A stretch of DNA of 64,000 bases, from assembly GCF_003148745.1 (NCBI RefSeq), contig NZ_QGGU01000002.1, forward strand, positions 1 to 64,000, written 5' to 3'. The translations under genes were made by a program, and so were the position numbers. Source of the DNA: Pleionea mediterranea. GTDB lineage: Bacteria > Pseudomonadota > Gammaproteobacteria > Enterobacterales > Kangiellaceae. The first letter of the stretch is position 1. Every line of letters starts with the position of its first letter. The notes below the pieces were generated by a model. The model searched no databases. It was not told the origin of the DNA and saw only the letters and a program-made list of their open reading frames with translations. Positions 17,835-25,592 of this stretch are shown here, piece after piece.

Positions 17835-19133
17835 ATGCAACGACGTGCATTTATTCACAGTGCTGGAGCAGCGCTGGGAGCAGCGGCGGTTACACCGGCC
17901 AGTGCACTGAGTTTAACCTCAGCAAGTCACAGCGTTAAACCTGCCGACTGGGGCGGATTACGAAAATTATTTCCTTTAACCTATCAGTATATCCATTTGG
18001 CAACTTTTCTTTTGGCCTCGCACCCCAGGCCCGTGAGCGAAGCTATTGATCGACATCGTCAGGCGTTTGACAATAATCCAGCCGATTATTGGCACGAAAA
18101 CTTTTTAACCATTGATGGCAAAATAACCCAGGCTGCCGCCAATTATATGGGTGGCAAGGCGCACCAGATTGCATTGACGGACAGCACCACAATGGGATTG
18201 GGGTTAATTTACAGTGGGTTAGCACTTCGGCCTGAGGATGAAGTGCTTCAGACAGAGCACGATCATTATTCTACCGATTTGTCGCTCGAGCTACGGGCAA
18301 AACGCACCGGTGCGAAAGTGCGGCGAATTGCGTTATACGATGACCCGGCACTGGCATCGACGGAACAGATACTATCGCGCCTGAAAAAAGGCATTACGCC
18401 AAAAACCAAAGTGGTTGCCGTAACCTGGGTGCATTCCAGCACGGGTGTAAAAATTCCTATTAAAATGATGTCAAAAGTGATTGCCGATATTAATGCCACA
18501 AGGGACACGGCGGATCACATCATTTTTTGTGTTGATGGCGTGCATGGATTTGGCATTGAAGATGTTGATGTGTCGACACTGGGCTGTGATTTTTTTATCG
18601 CCGGGACACATAAATGGATATTTGGACCAAGAGGCACCGGAGTGATTTGGGGATCGGACAAAGGTTGGAATAATTGCAATGCCATCATTCCAAGCTTTAG
18701 TCGTTCGTACGATGTCTGGCTTGGTAATTCAACGCAAGATCAGGTACCTATTGGTGAGCACATGTCTCCCGGTGGCTTTCATTCTTTTGAATATCGCTGG
18801 GCGTTACCGGAGGCGTTTGCATTACATTTACAGTTGGGTAAGGCGAATGTTGAGTCGCGGATTCATCAGTTAAACACACAAACAAAACAGGGACTGGCCA
18901 AAATGAGTCATGTGACGCTAAAAACGCCGATGGATCCAAACTTGTCATCCGGCATGGTCTGTTTTGATGTTAAGGGTATGCACCCAGAAAATGTCGTTAA
19001 ACACATGCATAAAAAGGGCATAATTATGAGTAACACACCGTATCGCAAAACTTATGCCCGGTTTGCACCCAGTTTAATTAATAATGAACTGGAAATTGAA
19101 AAGGCATTATCTGAGATAGCGCAGCTTGCATAA
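17835..19133 (+). CDS. Tat-exported class V aminotransferase-fold PLP enzyme
   Basis: The mature part is a fold-type I PLP protein of aminotransferase class V, near isopenicillin N epimerase-like and cysteine desulfurase-like proteins. The PLP lysine lies in FIAGTHKWIFGPRGTG, with the preceding FCVDGVHGFG providing the Asp that pairs with the pyridine nitrogen. The N-terminus MQRRAFIHSAGAALGAAAV carries a twin-arginine motif and an Ala-rich hydrophobic stretch, indicating Tat export already folded with cofactor. I choose ATG 17835 (432 residues) because AGGAGGG stands 7 bases upstream; the frame is open to 17763. The substrate is unknown, and no obvious partner genes follow. Confidence 0.75.
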   Translation: MQRRAFIHSAGAALGAAAVTPASALSLTSASHSVKPADWGGLRKLFPLTYQYIHLATFLLASHPRPVSEAIDRHRQAFDNNPADYWHENFLTIDGKITQAAANYMGGKAHQIALTDSTTMGLGLIYSGLALRPEDEVLQTEHDHYSTDLSLELRAKRTGAKVRRIALYDDPALASTEQILSRLKKGITPKTKVVAVTWVHSSTGVKIPIKMMSKVIADINATRDTADHIIFCVDGVHGFGIEDVDVSTLGCDFFIAGTHKWIFGPRGTGVIWGSDKGWNNCNAIIPSFSRSYDVWLGNSTQDQVPIGEHMSPGGFHSFEYRWALPEAFALHLQLGKANVESRIHQLNTQTKQGLAKMSHVTLKTPMDPNLSSGMVCFDVKGMHPENVVKHMHKKGIIMSNTPYRKTYARFAPSLINNELEIEKALSEIAQLA

Positions 19134-19208
19134 TGACACCGTAGCTTATGGATTATAGTTGAGCGAAAGGAAAAATAATAATCTATACTTTTTGAAGTGT
19201 TGTAGAGG

Positions 19209-20234
19209 ATGTTGTCGGTGTATAGATTTAACTATTTGTTGGCAGGCGCTGCTGTCGCTGCGCTTTTTGTACTGATATTTTGGCTGGGAAGCCAGTTTTA
19301 CGGTAAAAAGGAAGATACTCCTTCATTGACCATAGCTGTTTCCAGAACTCCATTGTCTGCGCCGGTATACATTGCCGACGAGCTGGACTTGTTCCCTTCA
19401 AGTTGTAACCACATTACCCTGAACGAAGTTATCGGCGGGGTAAATAGTTTTCAACAGGTGATGAATGGCGAAGCGGACTTTGGAACCGTATCCGACTCCG
19501 TCATTGCCTTTAATGCTTTTACACGGAATGACTTTGTCAATCTGGCTACCTTTGTTCAGTCGGATAACGATGTAAAAATCATTGCTTTGGAAAGCAGTGG
19601 AATTTATTCCTCGGATGATCTGATCAATAAGCGAGTTGCTGTAGTAAAAGGCTCAGCCAGTGAATATTTTTTAACGACCTTTTTAGCTCTCGAAGGGGTG
19701 AAGCTGGAAAATTTAAAAGTAATAAATGAGTCGCCTGATAAAATGCAGCAAATTTTATCAGAAAAAGATGCAGATGCTGTTGTTTCTTGGGAGCCTTATG
19801 GTTATGAAATTATTAAATCATTAAAAGGCAGTGCCAAGTTATTACCAACAAAAAACCTTTACACCTTAACCTTTAATTTAATTGCAAAGCAGGAGTTTGT
19901 ACTGAACCGCGAGCTATTAACAGAATGTGTTATGGCGGGTTTAAATAGAGCTATTAATTTTATATCGGAAAAACCAGAAAAGGCACAGTCGATTTTAATG
20001 GAACGATTAAAATTAGAGCCCGATTTTATTCGTTGGGTTTGGAATGATTATATTTTTAAGTTGTCGCTCAATCAGTCGTTACTGGTAACATTGAACAATC
20101 AGGCTGACTGGATCATCGAAAACAAGTTATCAAAAAACCAACAGCGCCCAAATTTCAAAAAGCTATTGGATCCGGGCGCTTTAACTTCAGTCAAGCCTTC
20201 TGCTATATCTGCCAGTCTTCAAGTGGATAACTAG
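19209..20234 (+). CDS. Membrane-anchored NMT1/THI5-like substrate-binding protein
   Basis: The 341-residue protein has an N-terminal hydrophobic segment (about 10-30) without a clear cleavage site, so it is probably anchored in the inner membrane and faces the periplasm. The rest is a periplasmic binding-protein fold of the NMT1/SsuA type. Recognisable segments are IAVSRTPLSAPVYIADELDLF, GEADFGTVSD, KRVAVVKGSASEYFL and DADAVVSWEPY. Such proteins usually deliver small organic molecules to an ABC importer. Here no permease or ATPase gene is near; the next gene, 23 bases downstream, is a membrane diguanylate cyclase. A sensory role for the pair is an inference. Confidence 0.75.
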   Translation: MLSVYRFNYLLAGAAVAALFVLIFWLGSQFYGKKEDTPSLTIAVSRTPLSAPVYIADELDLFPSSCNHITLNEVIGGVNSFQQVMNGEADFGTVSDSVIAFNAFTRNDFVNLATFVQSDNDVKIIALESSGIYSSDDLINKRVAVVKGSASEYFLTTFLALEGVKLENLKVINESPDKMQQILSEKDADAVVSWEPYGYEIIKSLKGSAKLLPTKNLYTLTFNLIAKQEFVLNRELLTECVMAGLNRAINFISEKPEKAQSILMERLKLEPDFIRWVWNDYIFKLSLNQSLLVTLNNQADWIIENKLSKNQQRPNFKKLLDPGALTSVKPSAISASLQVDN

Positions 20235-20257
20235 CGCAGTGATAGGGACGTCAATAA

Positions 20258-21589
20258 ATGAAAGTTAATAAGCGATTTTATCTCTTCTCAATATTATCGT
20301 TTGGTTTGATGGTATTGGTTGCCATGACATTGCTTTATTCTTGGCGACAAATTAATCAAGCGCTCGATAAAGAAAAGTTTTCGAATAATGTGAGCCAAAT
20401 AACACTCGAGCTACAGCAACAGTTGCATGAACTGGAAGCTCATAAAAACTCAGCGGCCATTGAAAACTGGGAAAAGCTGCAGTTTAAATTAAGAAAAATT
20501 CTTGCTGATCCACCTGGGTTATCTCCGGAGCAAAAAACACTACTCAACAGTATTGTTAGAAACAATACCAGTGCTGTGGTTCTGTTTGAACGATTAAACG
20601 CATTAAACTCAGGTCTTGCCAATCAATCCATTATTCGTCATCTGGAAGAACGGTTGCGTGCTCAGGTTATGGTTATTCAGGAAGACAGTCAGGAGCTGGC
20701 TTTATTGGCGCGGCAAAGCTTAAGTAATATTTTATTTAATCAAACAATGTATGTTATGACCATGTTGTCAATCGGCTTAATATTGCTAATTTTTATATCG
20801 CACCGTTTTTTTCGTTGGATTCAGCATGCGACACAGTTATTGATGAAAGGGCTTAATAAAATCGAACAGGGACATTTTGAATCAATCGATTTAACAACTA
20901 CAGACAGTAATGATGAAGTGTATGATATTTTAATGAAGTTTAATCGTATGAGTGAGCGATTAAAAGAGAATACAATCACACGGGATGTGTTGCAAAAGAT
21001 TGTTGATGAGCGTACCCGAGAATTAACAAGGGTGGCTAATACGGATTCGCTAACATCGGTGCCGAACAGGCGGGCATTATTCGAGCGTGGTGAAATGGAG
21101 TTTTCTAGAGCGCACCGACATCATCAGCCCTTTGCCATGTTAATGATTGATGCGGATCACTTTAAACATATTAATGATCAATACGGTCATATGGTGGGCG
21201 ATAAGGTGTTGATTCACCTATGTCGTACGATTGAAAAAGAAGTTCGAAAAGTTGATTTTTTTGCACGATTTGGTGGTGAAGAGTTTGTATTAATACTGCC
21301 TCATAATGATGAAAAAGGTGCTTATGAGTCCGCTTGTCGCATCCAAAAGGTGGTGAATGAAAATCCCATGAGCTGTGATGGAACGAGCATACGACTAACA
21401 GTGAGTATTGGCGTGGTAGTATTACATTCATCTCACAAAGATTTTGGTGATATGATTAATGACGCTGATAAAGCGCTATTGTTGGCAAAGAAAAACGGTC
21501 GTAACCGAATAGAATTTTATCAAACACCATCGCTATCTTTGGTAAAGCCAGAAAATGCCAGTCAGATAAACGACAATAATAATGACTAA
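20258..21589 (+). CDS. Membrane diguanylate cyclase (GGDEF)
   Basis: The 443-residue protein has two membrane segments (about 9-28 and 164-182) around a periplasmic helical sensor region. A HAMP-like linker (about 183-240) leads to a GGDEF domain (about 260-425). The active-site motif is GGEEF (339-343), so cyclase activity that makes c-di-GMP from two GTP is likely. An RxxD product-inhibition site (RKVD, 330-333) lies five residues before it. The gene is 23 bases after the substrate-binding protein gene, and the two are probably cotranscribed and may form one receptor. Confidence 0.85.
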   Translation: MKVNKRFYLFSILSFGLMVLVAMTLLYSWRQINQALDKEKFSNNVSQITLELQQQLHELEAHKNSAAIENWEKLQFKLRKILADPPGLSPEQKTLLNSIVRNNTSAVVLFERLNALNSGLANQSIIRHLEERLRAQVMVIQEDSQELALLARQSLSNILFNQTMYVMTMLSIGLILLIFISHRFFRWIQHATQLLMKGLNKIEQGHFESIDLTTTDSNDEVYDILMKFNRMSERLKENTITRDVLQKIVDERTRELTRVANTDSLTSVPNRRALFERGEMEFSRAHRHHQPFAMLMIDADHFKHINDQYGHMVGDKVLIHLCRTIEKEVRKVDFFARFGGEEFVLILPHNDEKGAYESACRIQKVVNENPMSCDGTSIRLTVSIGVVVLHSSHKDFGDMINDADKALLLAKKNGRNRIEFYQTPSLSLVKPENASQINDNNND

Positions 21590-21628
21590 TCCGGTTACCG
21601 GATTGTTAACGGATAATTTTGTACTAAA

Positions 21629-22420
21629 ATGCGTATTATATTAATTAGAGGGCTGGGTCGTGATCAGCTCCATTGGGCACCGCTGTTAAAATCTCTCAAA
21701 CTTACTTTCCCCGGTGTTCATATTGAGACACCCGATTTACCTGGCACTGGCATTCTGCATCGGGAAAAAAGCCCTCTGGTTTTAGATGACTACCTGCCTT
21801 TTCTTGAACATCAGCTAAGTGATTCTAACGAACCAGCCATTGTGATGGGCCTGTCTTTGGGCGGAATGCTGGCGTTAACCTGGGCGTCAAAATACCCAGA
21901 CAAATTCACTCATGCCATTACCATAAACAGCAGCAGTAATTTAAGTTTCTTCTTAAAACGGCTATTTGTTTATAAAGTATTTCGATACCCGGGAATCTTT
22001 TTTCGATTGTCAAAACGTATGAAGGAAACCGCGGTCTACCAGTTGACCTGCAATACTCGGCCTATCGACTGGTCAACCATCGACTTTTGGGTCGACGTTC
22101 AGAAACGACATCCTGTCAGTCCTTTAAATCAATGCCGACAGGCCTATGCCGCACTTGGGTTTAGTTTGCCTGACAATCTAGTCAACTTGGCAAATAACTT
22201 AAAAGAAAATAAAACACATTCTCCGCAGGCCGCCATTATGTATGCCAAGGGTGATCGAATGGTATCGCCCAGTTGCAGTGAAGTTATGGCGGCTTATCTA
22301 AATGCCCCCAGTTATGTGCATTCCTGGGGCGGTCATGATTTAACGCAGGATGATCCCGACTGGGTGGCGACACAACTGAAACACTTTATTGAGAAAATAT
22401 CCGACGATTCAATAGCTTAG
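21629..22420 (+). CDS. Alpha/beta hydrolase
   Basis: The 263-residue protein has the alpha/beta hydrolase fold. The nucleophile elbow is GLSLGG (Ser about 75), the acid is likely in AKGDRMVSP, and the catalytic His is in SWGGHDLTQDDP. An oxyanion-type RGLGRDQLHW segment is at the start. There is no signal peptide. The substrate is not evident; it looks like a cytoplasmic esterase or lipase-like enzyme. It follows the diguanylate cyclase by 39 bases on the same strand. Confidence 0.75.
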   Translation: MRIILIRGLGRDQLHWAPLLKSLKLTFPGVHIETPDLPGTGILHREKSPLVLDDYLPFLEHQLSDSNEPAIVMGLSLGGMLALTWASKYPDKFTHAITINSSSNLSFFLKRLFVYKVFRYPGIFFRLSKRMKETAVYQLTCNTRPIDWSTIDFWVDVQKRHPVSPLNQCRQAYAALGFSLPDNLVNLANNLKENKTHSPQAAIMYAKGDRMVSPSCSEVMAAYLNAPSYVHSWGGHDLTQDDPDWVATQLKHFIEKISDDSIA

Positions 22421-22732
22421 TATATTGAATCCTTATCTGGAGGGCGCTTAACTTCAGCAATGTAAAGCATGGTTATAGATTAAAAAATTATTACCTACTT
22501 TATTGGTTGTCTCTGCTCTCGATTTTTTGTACATCTCTGCAGTGCTTATTAAACCTGGCCTTTTCGACATTGTTATAAACAAGTCTACATAGATTCGCAT
22601 TAGTTTAACTAATGATAAACCCTAGAAAGTTTCGTTTTAATCATCCATCACATATCGATATCATCACCGCTCTGAAATTGAATTACTTATCGCGTCAGTG
22701 GACGTAACAAAAGAGACAGGAGGGTGATATCT
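22421..22732. other. Intergenic gap upstream of the DMT exporter
   Basis: No gene is seen in these 312 bases. They contain two short palindromes, TTGTTATAAACAA (22570-22582) and ATTAGTTTAACTAAT (22599-22613), about 120-165 bases before the exporter start. These are the sort of sites bound by dimeric regulators such as LysR or TetR family proteins, though no regulator gene is adjacent. Confidence 0.45.
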
Positions 22733-23734
22733 ATGACCGCTAATACTGCACAGCGAATGGCGTTGCCAGCGTTGATAGTTGCCATTTTAGTTTGGGCAAG
22801 CTCTTTTGTGTATATGAAAATTGCCGTCGCCGAGTTTGGCCCTATGTTAACGGTTTTCTTGCGCATGATATTAGCCAGTGCCGTACTGTTCTTTTTTATT
22901 CCGGTATTTCGAAAAGAAACCTATCACAAGGGTGACTGGAAATGGTTTTTGGCGTTAGCGCTGTGTGAGCCTTGTCTTTACTTTGTGTTTGAGGGCTTGG
23001 CGCTTACCTACACAACGGCTTCTGAAGCGGGCATGATTACGTCATTACAACCTTTGATGGTTGCCGTCGCTGCGTATTACTTGTTGAAAGAATCAGTATC
23101 GAAACGACTGATTGCCGGATGTCTGGTTGCCGTCGCTGGCGCTATTTTATTGTCGGTAACCGGTGAAGCCTCTGAAAGTGCGCCTAATCCTTTGCTGGGT
23201 AATCTACTGGAGTTCTTTGCGATAGGTTTTGCAGCTGCTTACAGCATTATTGCGCGTCGATTGATGCATCGGTATTCGCCGCTATTTTTAACCGGCATTC
23301 AAACATTTGTCGGCAGTGTGTTCTTCTTGCCGGCGGTGATGCTAAGTGGCGATACTATTCCTGCATCGGTGAGTTGGGATGGTGCCATGGCGATTTTATT
23401 TTTAGCCTGGGGCGTTAATATTATAGCCTTTACCTGTTACAACTTTTCGCTCGGTAAAATGCCCGCCAGTCAGGCAGGTGCCTGGTTAAACTTGTTGCCG
23501 CTAGCGTGTTTGTTCTTTGGTTGGCTGTTGTTGGATGAAACATTGACCATGTTGCAATACCTGGGCGCTTTAATTGTGTTGGCTGGTGTCATTGTTAGTC
23601 AGAGTAAGCCGAAGCAAAAGACAGTATTTATAGAGCAGGAGATGATAGAGACCCCTCTTTCAGAAACTTCTGCAGAACCCGTTTCTGTTCGTGATAAACA
23701 ATCCACTATTCTCCCTGGTTTAGTTGAGCATTAA
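22733..23734 (+). CDS. DMT-superfamily (EamA) transporter
   Basis: This inner-membrane protein has about ten transmembrane segments arranged as two EamA repeats (about 8-145 and 155-295). It starts with the typical ALIVAILVWASSFVYMKIA and ends in a long polar tail (about 295-333). EamA proteins mostly export amino acids, other metabolites or drugs; the substrate cannot be told here. I choose ATG 22733 (333 residues), since AGGAGGG lies 8 bases upstream; the frame also offers GTG 22724. A strong terminator follows at once. Confidence 0.85.
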   Translation: MTANTAQRMALPALIVAILVWASSFVYMKIAVAEFGPMLTVFLRMILASAVLFFFIPVFRKETYHKGDWKWFLALALCEPCLYFVFEGLALTYTTASEAGMITSLQPLMVAVAAYYLLKESVSKRLIAGCLVAVAGAILLSVTGEASESAPNPLLGNLLEFFAIGFAAAYSIIARRLMHRYSPLFLTGIQTFVGSVFFLPAVMLSGDTIPASVSWDGAMAILFLAWGVNIIAFTCYNFSLGKMPASQAGAWLNLLPLACLFFGWLLLDETLTMLQYLGALIVLAGVIVSQSKPKQKTVFIEQEMIETPLSETSAEPVSVRDKQSTILPGLVEH

Positions 23735-23742
23735 TCACATCA

Positions 23743-23766
23743 CCCGCCGCAAGGCGGGTTTTTTTT
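23743..23766 (+). terminator. Rho-independent terminator after the DMT exporter
   Basis: CCCGCC (23743-23748), a GCAA loop, GGCGGG (23753-23758) and eight T give a textbook terminator eight bases after the stop codon. Confidence 0.93.
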
Positions 23767-23870
23767 AATATCCGTTAAGCATAAAGTCTTATTTTGCGTT
23801 CAAAATAGAAATCCTTTATTTTTACAGAATTAAAAACTCCAAGTTAGTCCGTTATCATCAGTATTGTTTA

Positions 23871-24482
23871 TTACAGCCAGCCTTTTTGCCTGGCAATTCG
23901 TGCAGCTTCAATGCTATTTTTTGCATTTAATTTGCTGGCAGCATTAGACAGATAATTACGAACTGTACCGGGAGATAAATGCATTTTTTTTGCAATGGAC
24001 TCGGTCGAGAAGCCATCGGAAGCAAGTTTAAGTGCCTGTCTTTCTTTATCGGTAAGAGGATCCACTTGATCCCAGGCTTCTGTTATTAATTCTGGGTCAA
24101 TAACTTTTTTTCCCTGATGAATGCGACGAATAGCTTTGGCTAACTCTTCACTGCTGGAATCTTTTAGTAGGTAGCCTTTGACACCTGAATCCATAGCGCG
24201 ACGTAAATAGCCTGATCGTGCAAAAGTGGTCATTATGATGACTTTGGTGCTCAGGTCTTGTTGTTTAATATACTCGGCTAAATCCAAACCTGTTTTTTCT
24301 GGCATTTCTATATCGGTTAGCAAGATATCAGGTTGATGGTGTTGCAGTTCAGATAAGGCGTCTTTGCCGTTGTTTGCTGTGGCAACAATATTAAAGTCAG
24401 GTTCCAGTTCCAGTAAGCTTTTTAATGCGCCCAGCAAAAGGGTTTGATCTTCTGCAATAAGTATTGATATGGATGAATTCAT
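23871..24482 (-). CDS. NarL/DesR-type response regulator
   Basis: The 203-residue protein has a receiver domain (about 1-120) with the phospho-acceptor Asp 57 in ILLTDIEMP and the conserved Lys in YLLKDSSS. A LuxR-type helix-turn-helix (about 135-200) follows with LTDKERQALKL and the recognition helix in LSPGTVRNYLSNA. It overlaps the kinase gene by 4 bases and is the last gene of the five-gene operon. It probably controls that operon; a palindrome lies over the putative promoter upstream of the first gene. Confidence 0.92.
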   Translation of the reverse strand: MNSSISILIAEDQTLLLGALKSLLELEPDFNIVATANNGKDALSELQHHQPDILLTDIEMPEKTGLDLAEYIKQQDLSTKVIIMTTFARSGYLRRAMDSGVKGYLLKDSSSEELAKAIRRIHQGKKVIDPELITEAWDQVDPLTDKERQALKLASDGFSTESIAKKMHLSPGTVRNYLSNAASKLNAKNSIEAARIARQKGWL

Positions 24483-25582
24483 GTTAGCGGAAACTCCATT
24501 AATAAACTAACACCTTTATTCGTATTAATCGTTAATTTACCTGACAGGTTTTTAACTCGCTCTTTAATGCCATTGAGTCCGTTACCAGACTTGATAATTG
24601 GACAGTGTCCATTATCAACAATGGAAAGATAAAGTACTTTAGAGTCTTGTTTAAGTGTGACATTGCAATGATCAGCATTAGAATGTTTAACGATATTTGT
24701 CATGGCTTCACGAACAATAAACCCGAGCGACTGGTTAAGCTGGTTATTGTTAAGATTATTGATAGCTTGCTGATCAACCTGGTGATCAAAAGTAATGTCA
24801 GCTGCACGGCAGAGTGCTTTAGCGGATGCTAATTCAGATACAAAGTCAGTTTTACGATAACCAGAAACAGCTTCGCGTACTTGTGTTAATGCTTCTCGGC
24901 TTTCTCGTTCTATATCTGCAATCTCCTTTTTTGCCTGTTGAGGCGAGCGATCAATTAATTTAGCAGCTAACTCTGACTTTTTGCTGATCAAGGAAAAAGT
25001 GTGACCAATAATATCGTGTAAATCTCGCGCAATACGCTCTCTTTCTGCTTGCGCGGCCATGTGTTTAATGTCTTGTTGCGACTGCTTAATAACTTTGTTT
25101 TTTCGGCCTATCTCACTCATATAAATGTTGGATAGCCCGATAATTAAGCTAAAAAATATAGCGGGAAAATAAAAGTAGGGTTTAAAATCAAAAATATAAG
25201 CTTGCACGGCAATCAATAAAATAAGTATTGCAATTGTAATGACACCTTTTCTTATGCTGTCTAGTCCAGCGCAAAAGGAAGCGGCATAAACGAAGAAAAC
25301 GCTGGCACCAAAATGATAATGGGCCATAACTGCACCGATAAGATAAATAAGAAATATATGCAAAAAAAGGCCTGCTTGACTGCGATGAAAGGCAGAAAAA
25401 TAAACCAATAAAAAAACAGGAATAGCAATTGATGTGGCTATCACAACTTCTTTACTGGGAGGCATAAAAATAAAATTGAAAAAGAAAATCAATAAGTAAC
25501 ATAACCATAAATACGGCATATACCCGAGTGATTTCTCTTGCGGTAATAGAAAGTGATGCAATTTAATAAGTGGGTTATTCAT
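24479..25582 (-). CDS. DesK/HisKA_3-type sensor histidine kinase
   Basis: The 367-residue kinase has an N-terminal membrane region (about 22-155) with five or six hydrophobic segments and almost no periplasmic loop. It then has a HisKA_3 dimerisation domain with the phospho-acceptor His 189 in RIARDLHDIIGH, and a short ATPase domain with the N-box VREAMTNIVKHSNA and a GNGLNGIKER G-box. This matches the DesK class, which senses events within the membrane. It overlaps the regulator gene by 4 bases and follows the amidohydrolase gene by 10 bases. Confidence 0.9.
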   Translation of the reverse strand: MNNPLIKLHHFLLPQEKSLGYMPYLWLCYLLIFFFNFIFMPPSKEVVIATSIAIPVFLLVYFSAFHRSQAGLFLHIFLIYLIGAVMAHYHFGASVFFVYAASFCAGLDSIRKGVITIAILILLIAVQAYIFDFKPYFYFPAIFFSLIIGLSNIYMSEIGRKNKVIKQSQQDIKHMAAQAERERIARDLHDIIGHTFSLISKKSELAAKLIDRSPQQAKKEIADIERESREALTQVREAVSGYRKTDFVSELASAKALCRAADITFDHQVDQQAINNLNNNQLNQSLGFIVREAMTNIVKHSNADHCNVTLKQDSKVLYLSIVDNGHCPIIKSGNGLNGIKERVKNLSGKLTINTNKGVSLLMEFPLT

Positions 25583-25592
25583 GGTTATACAA

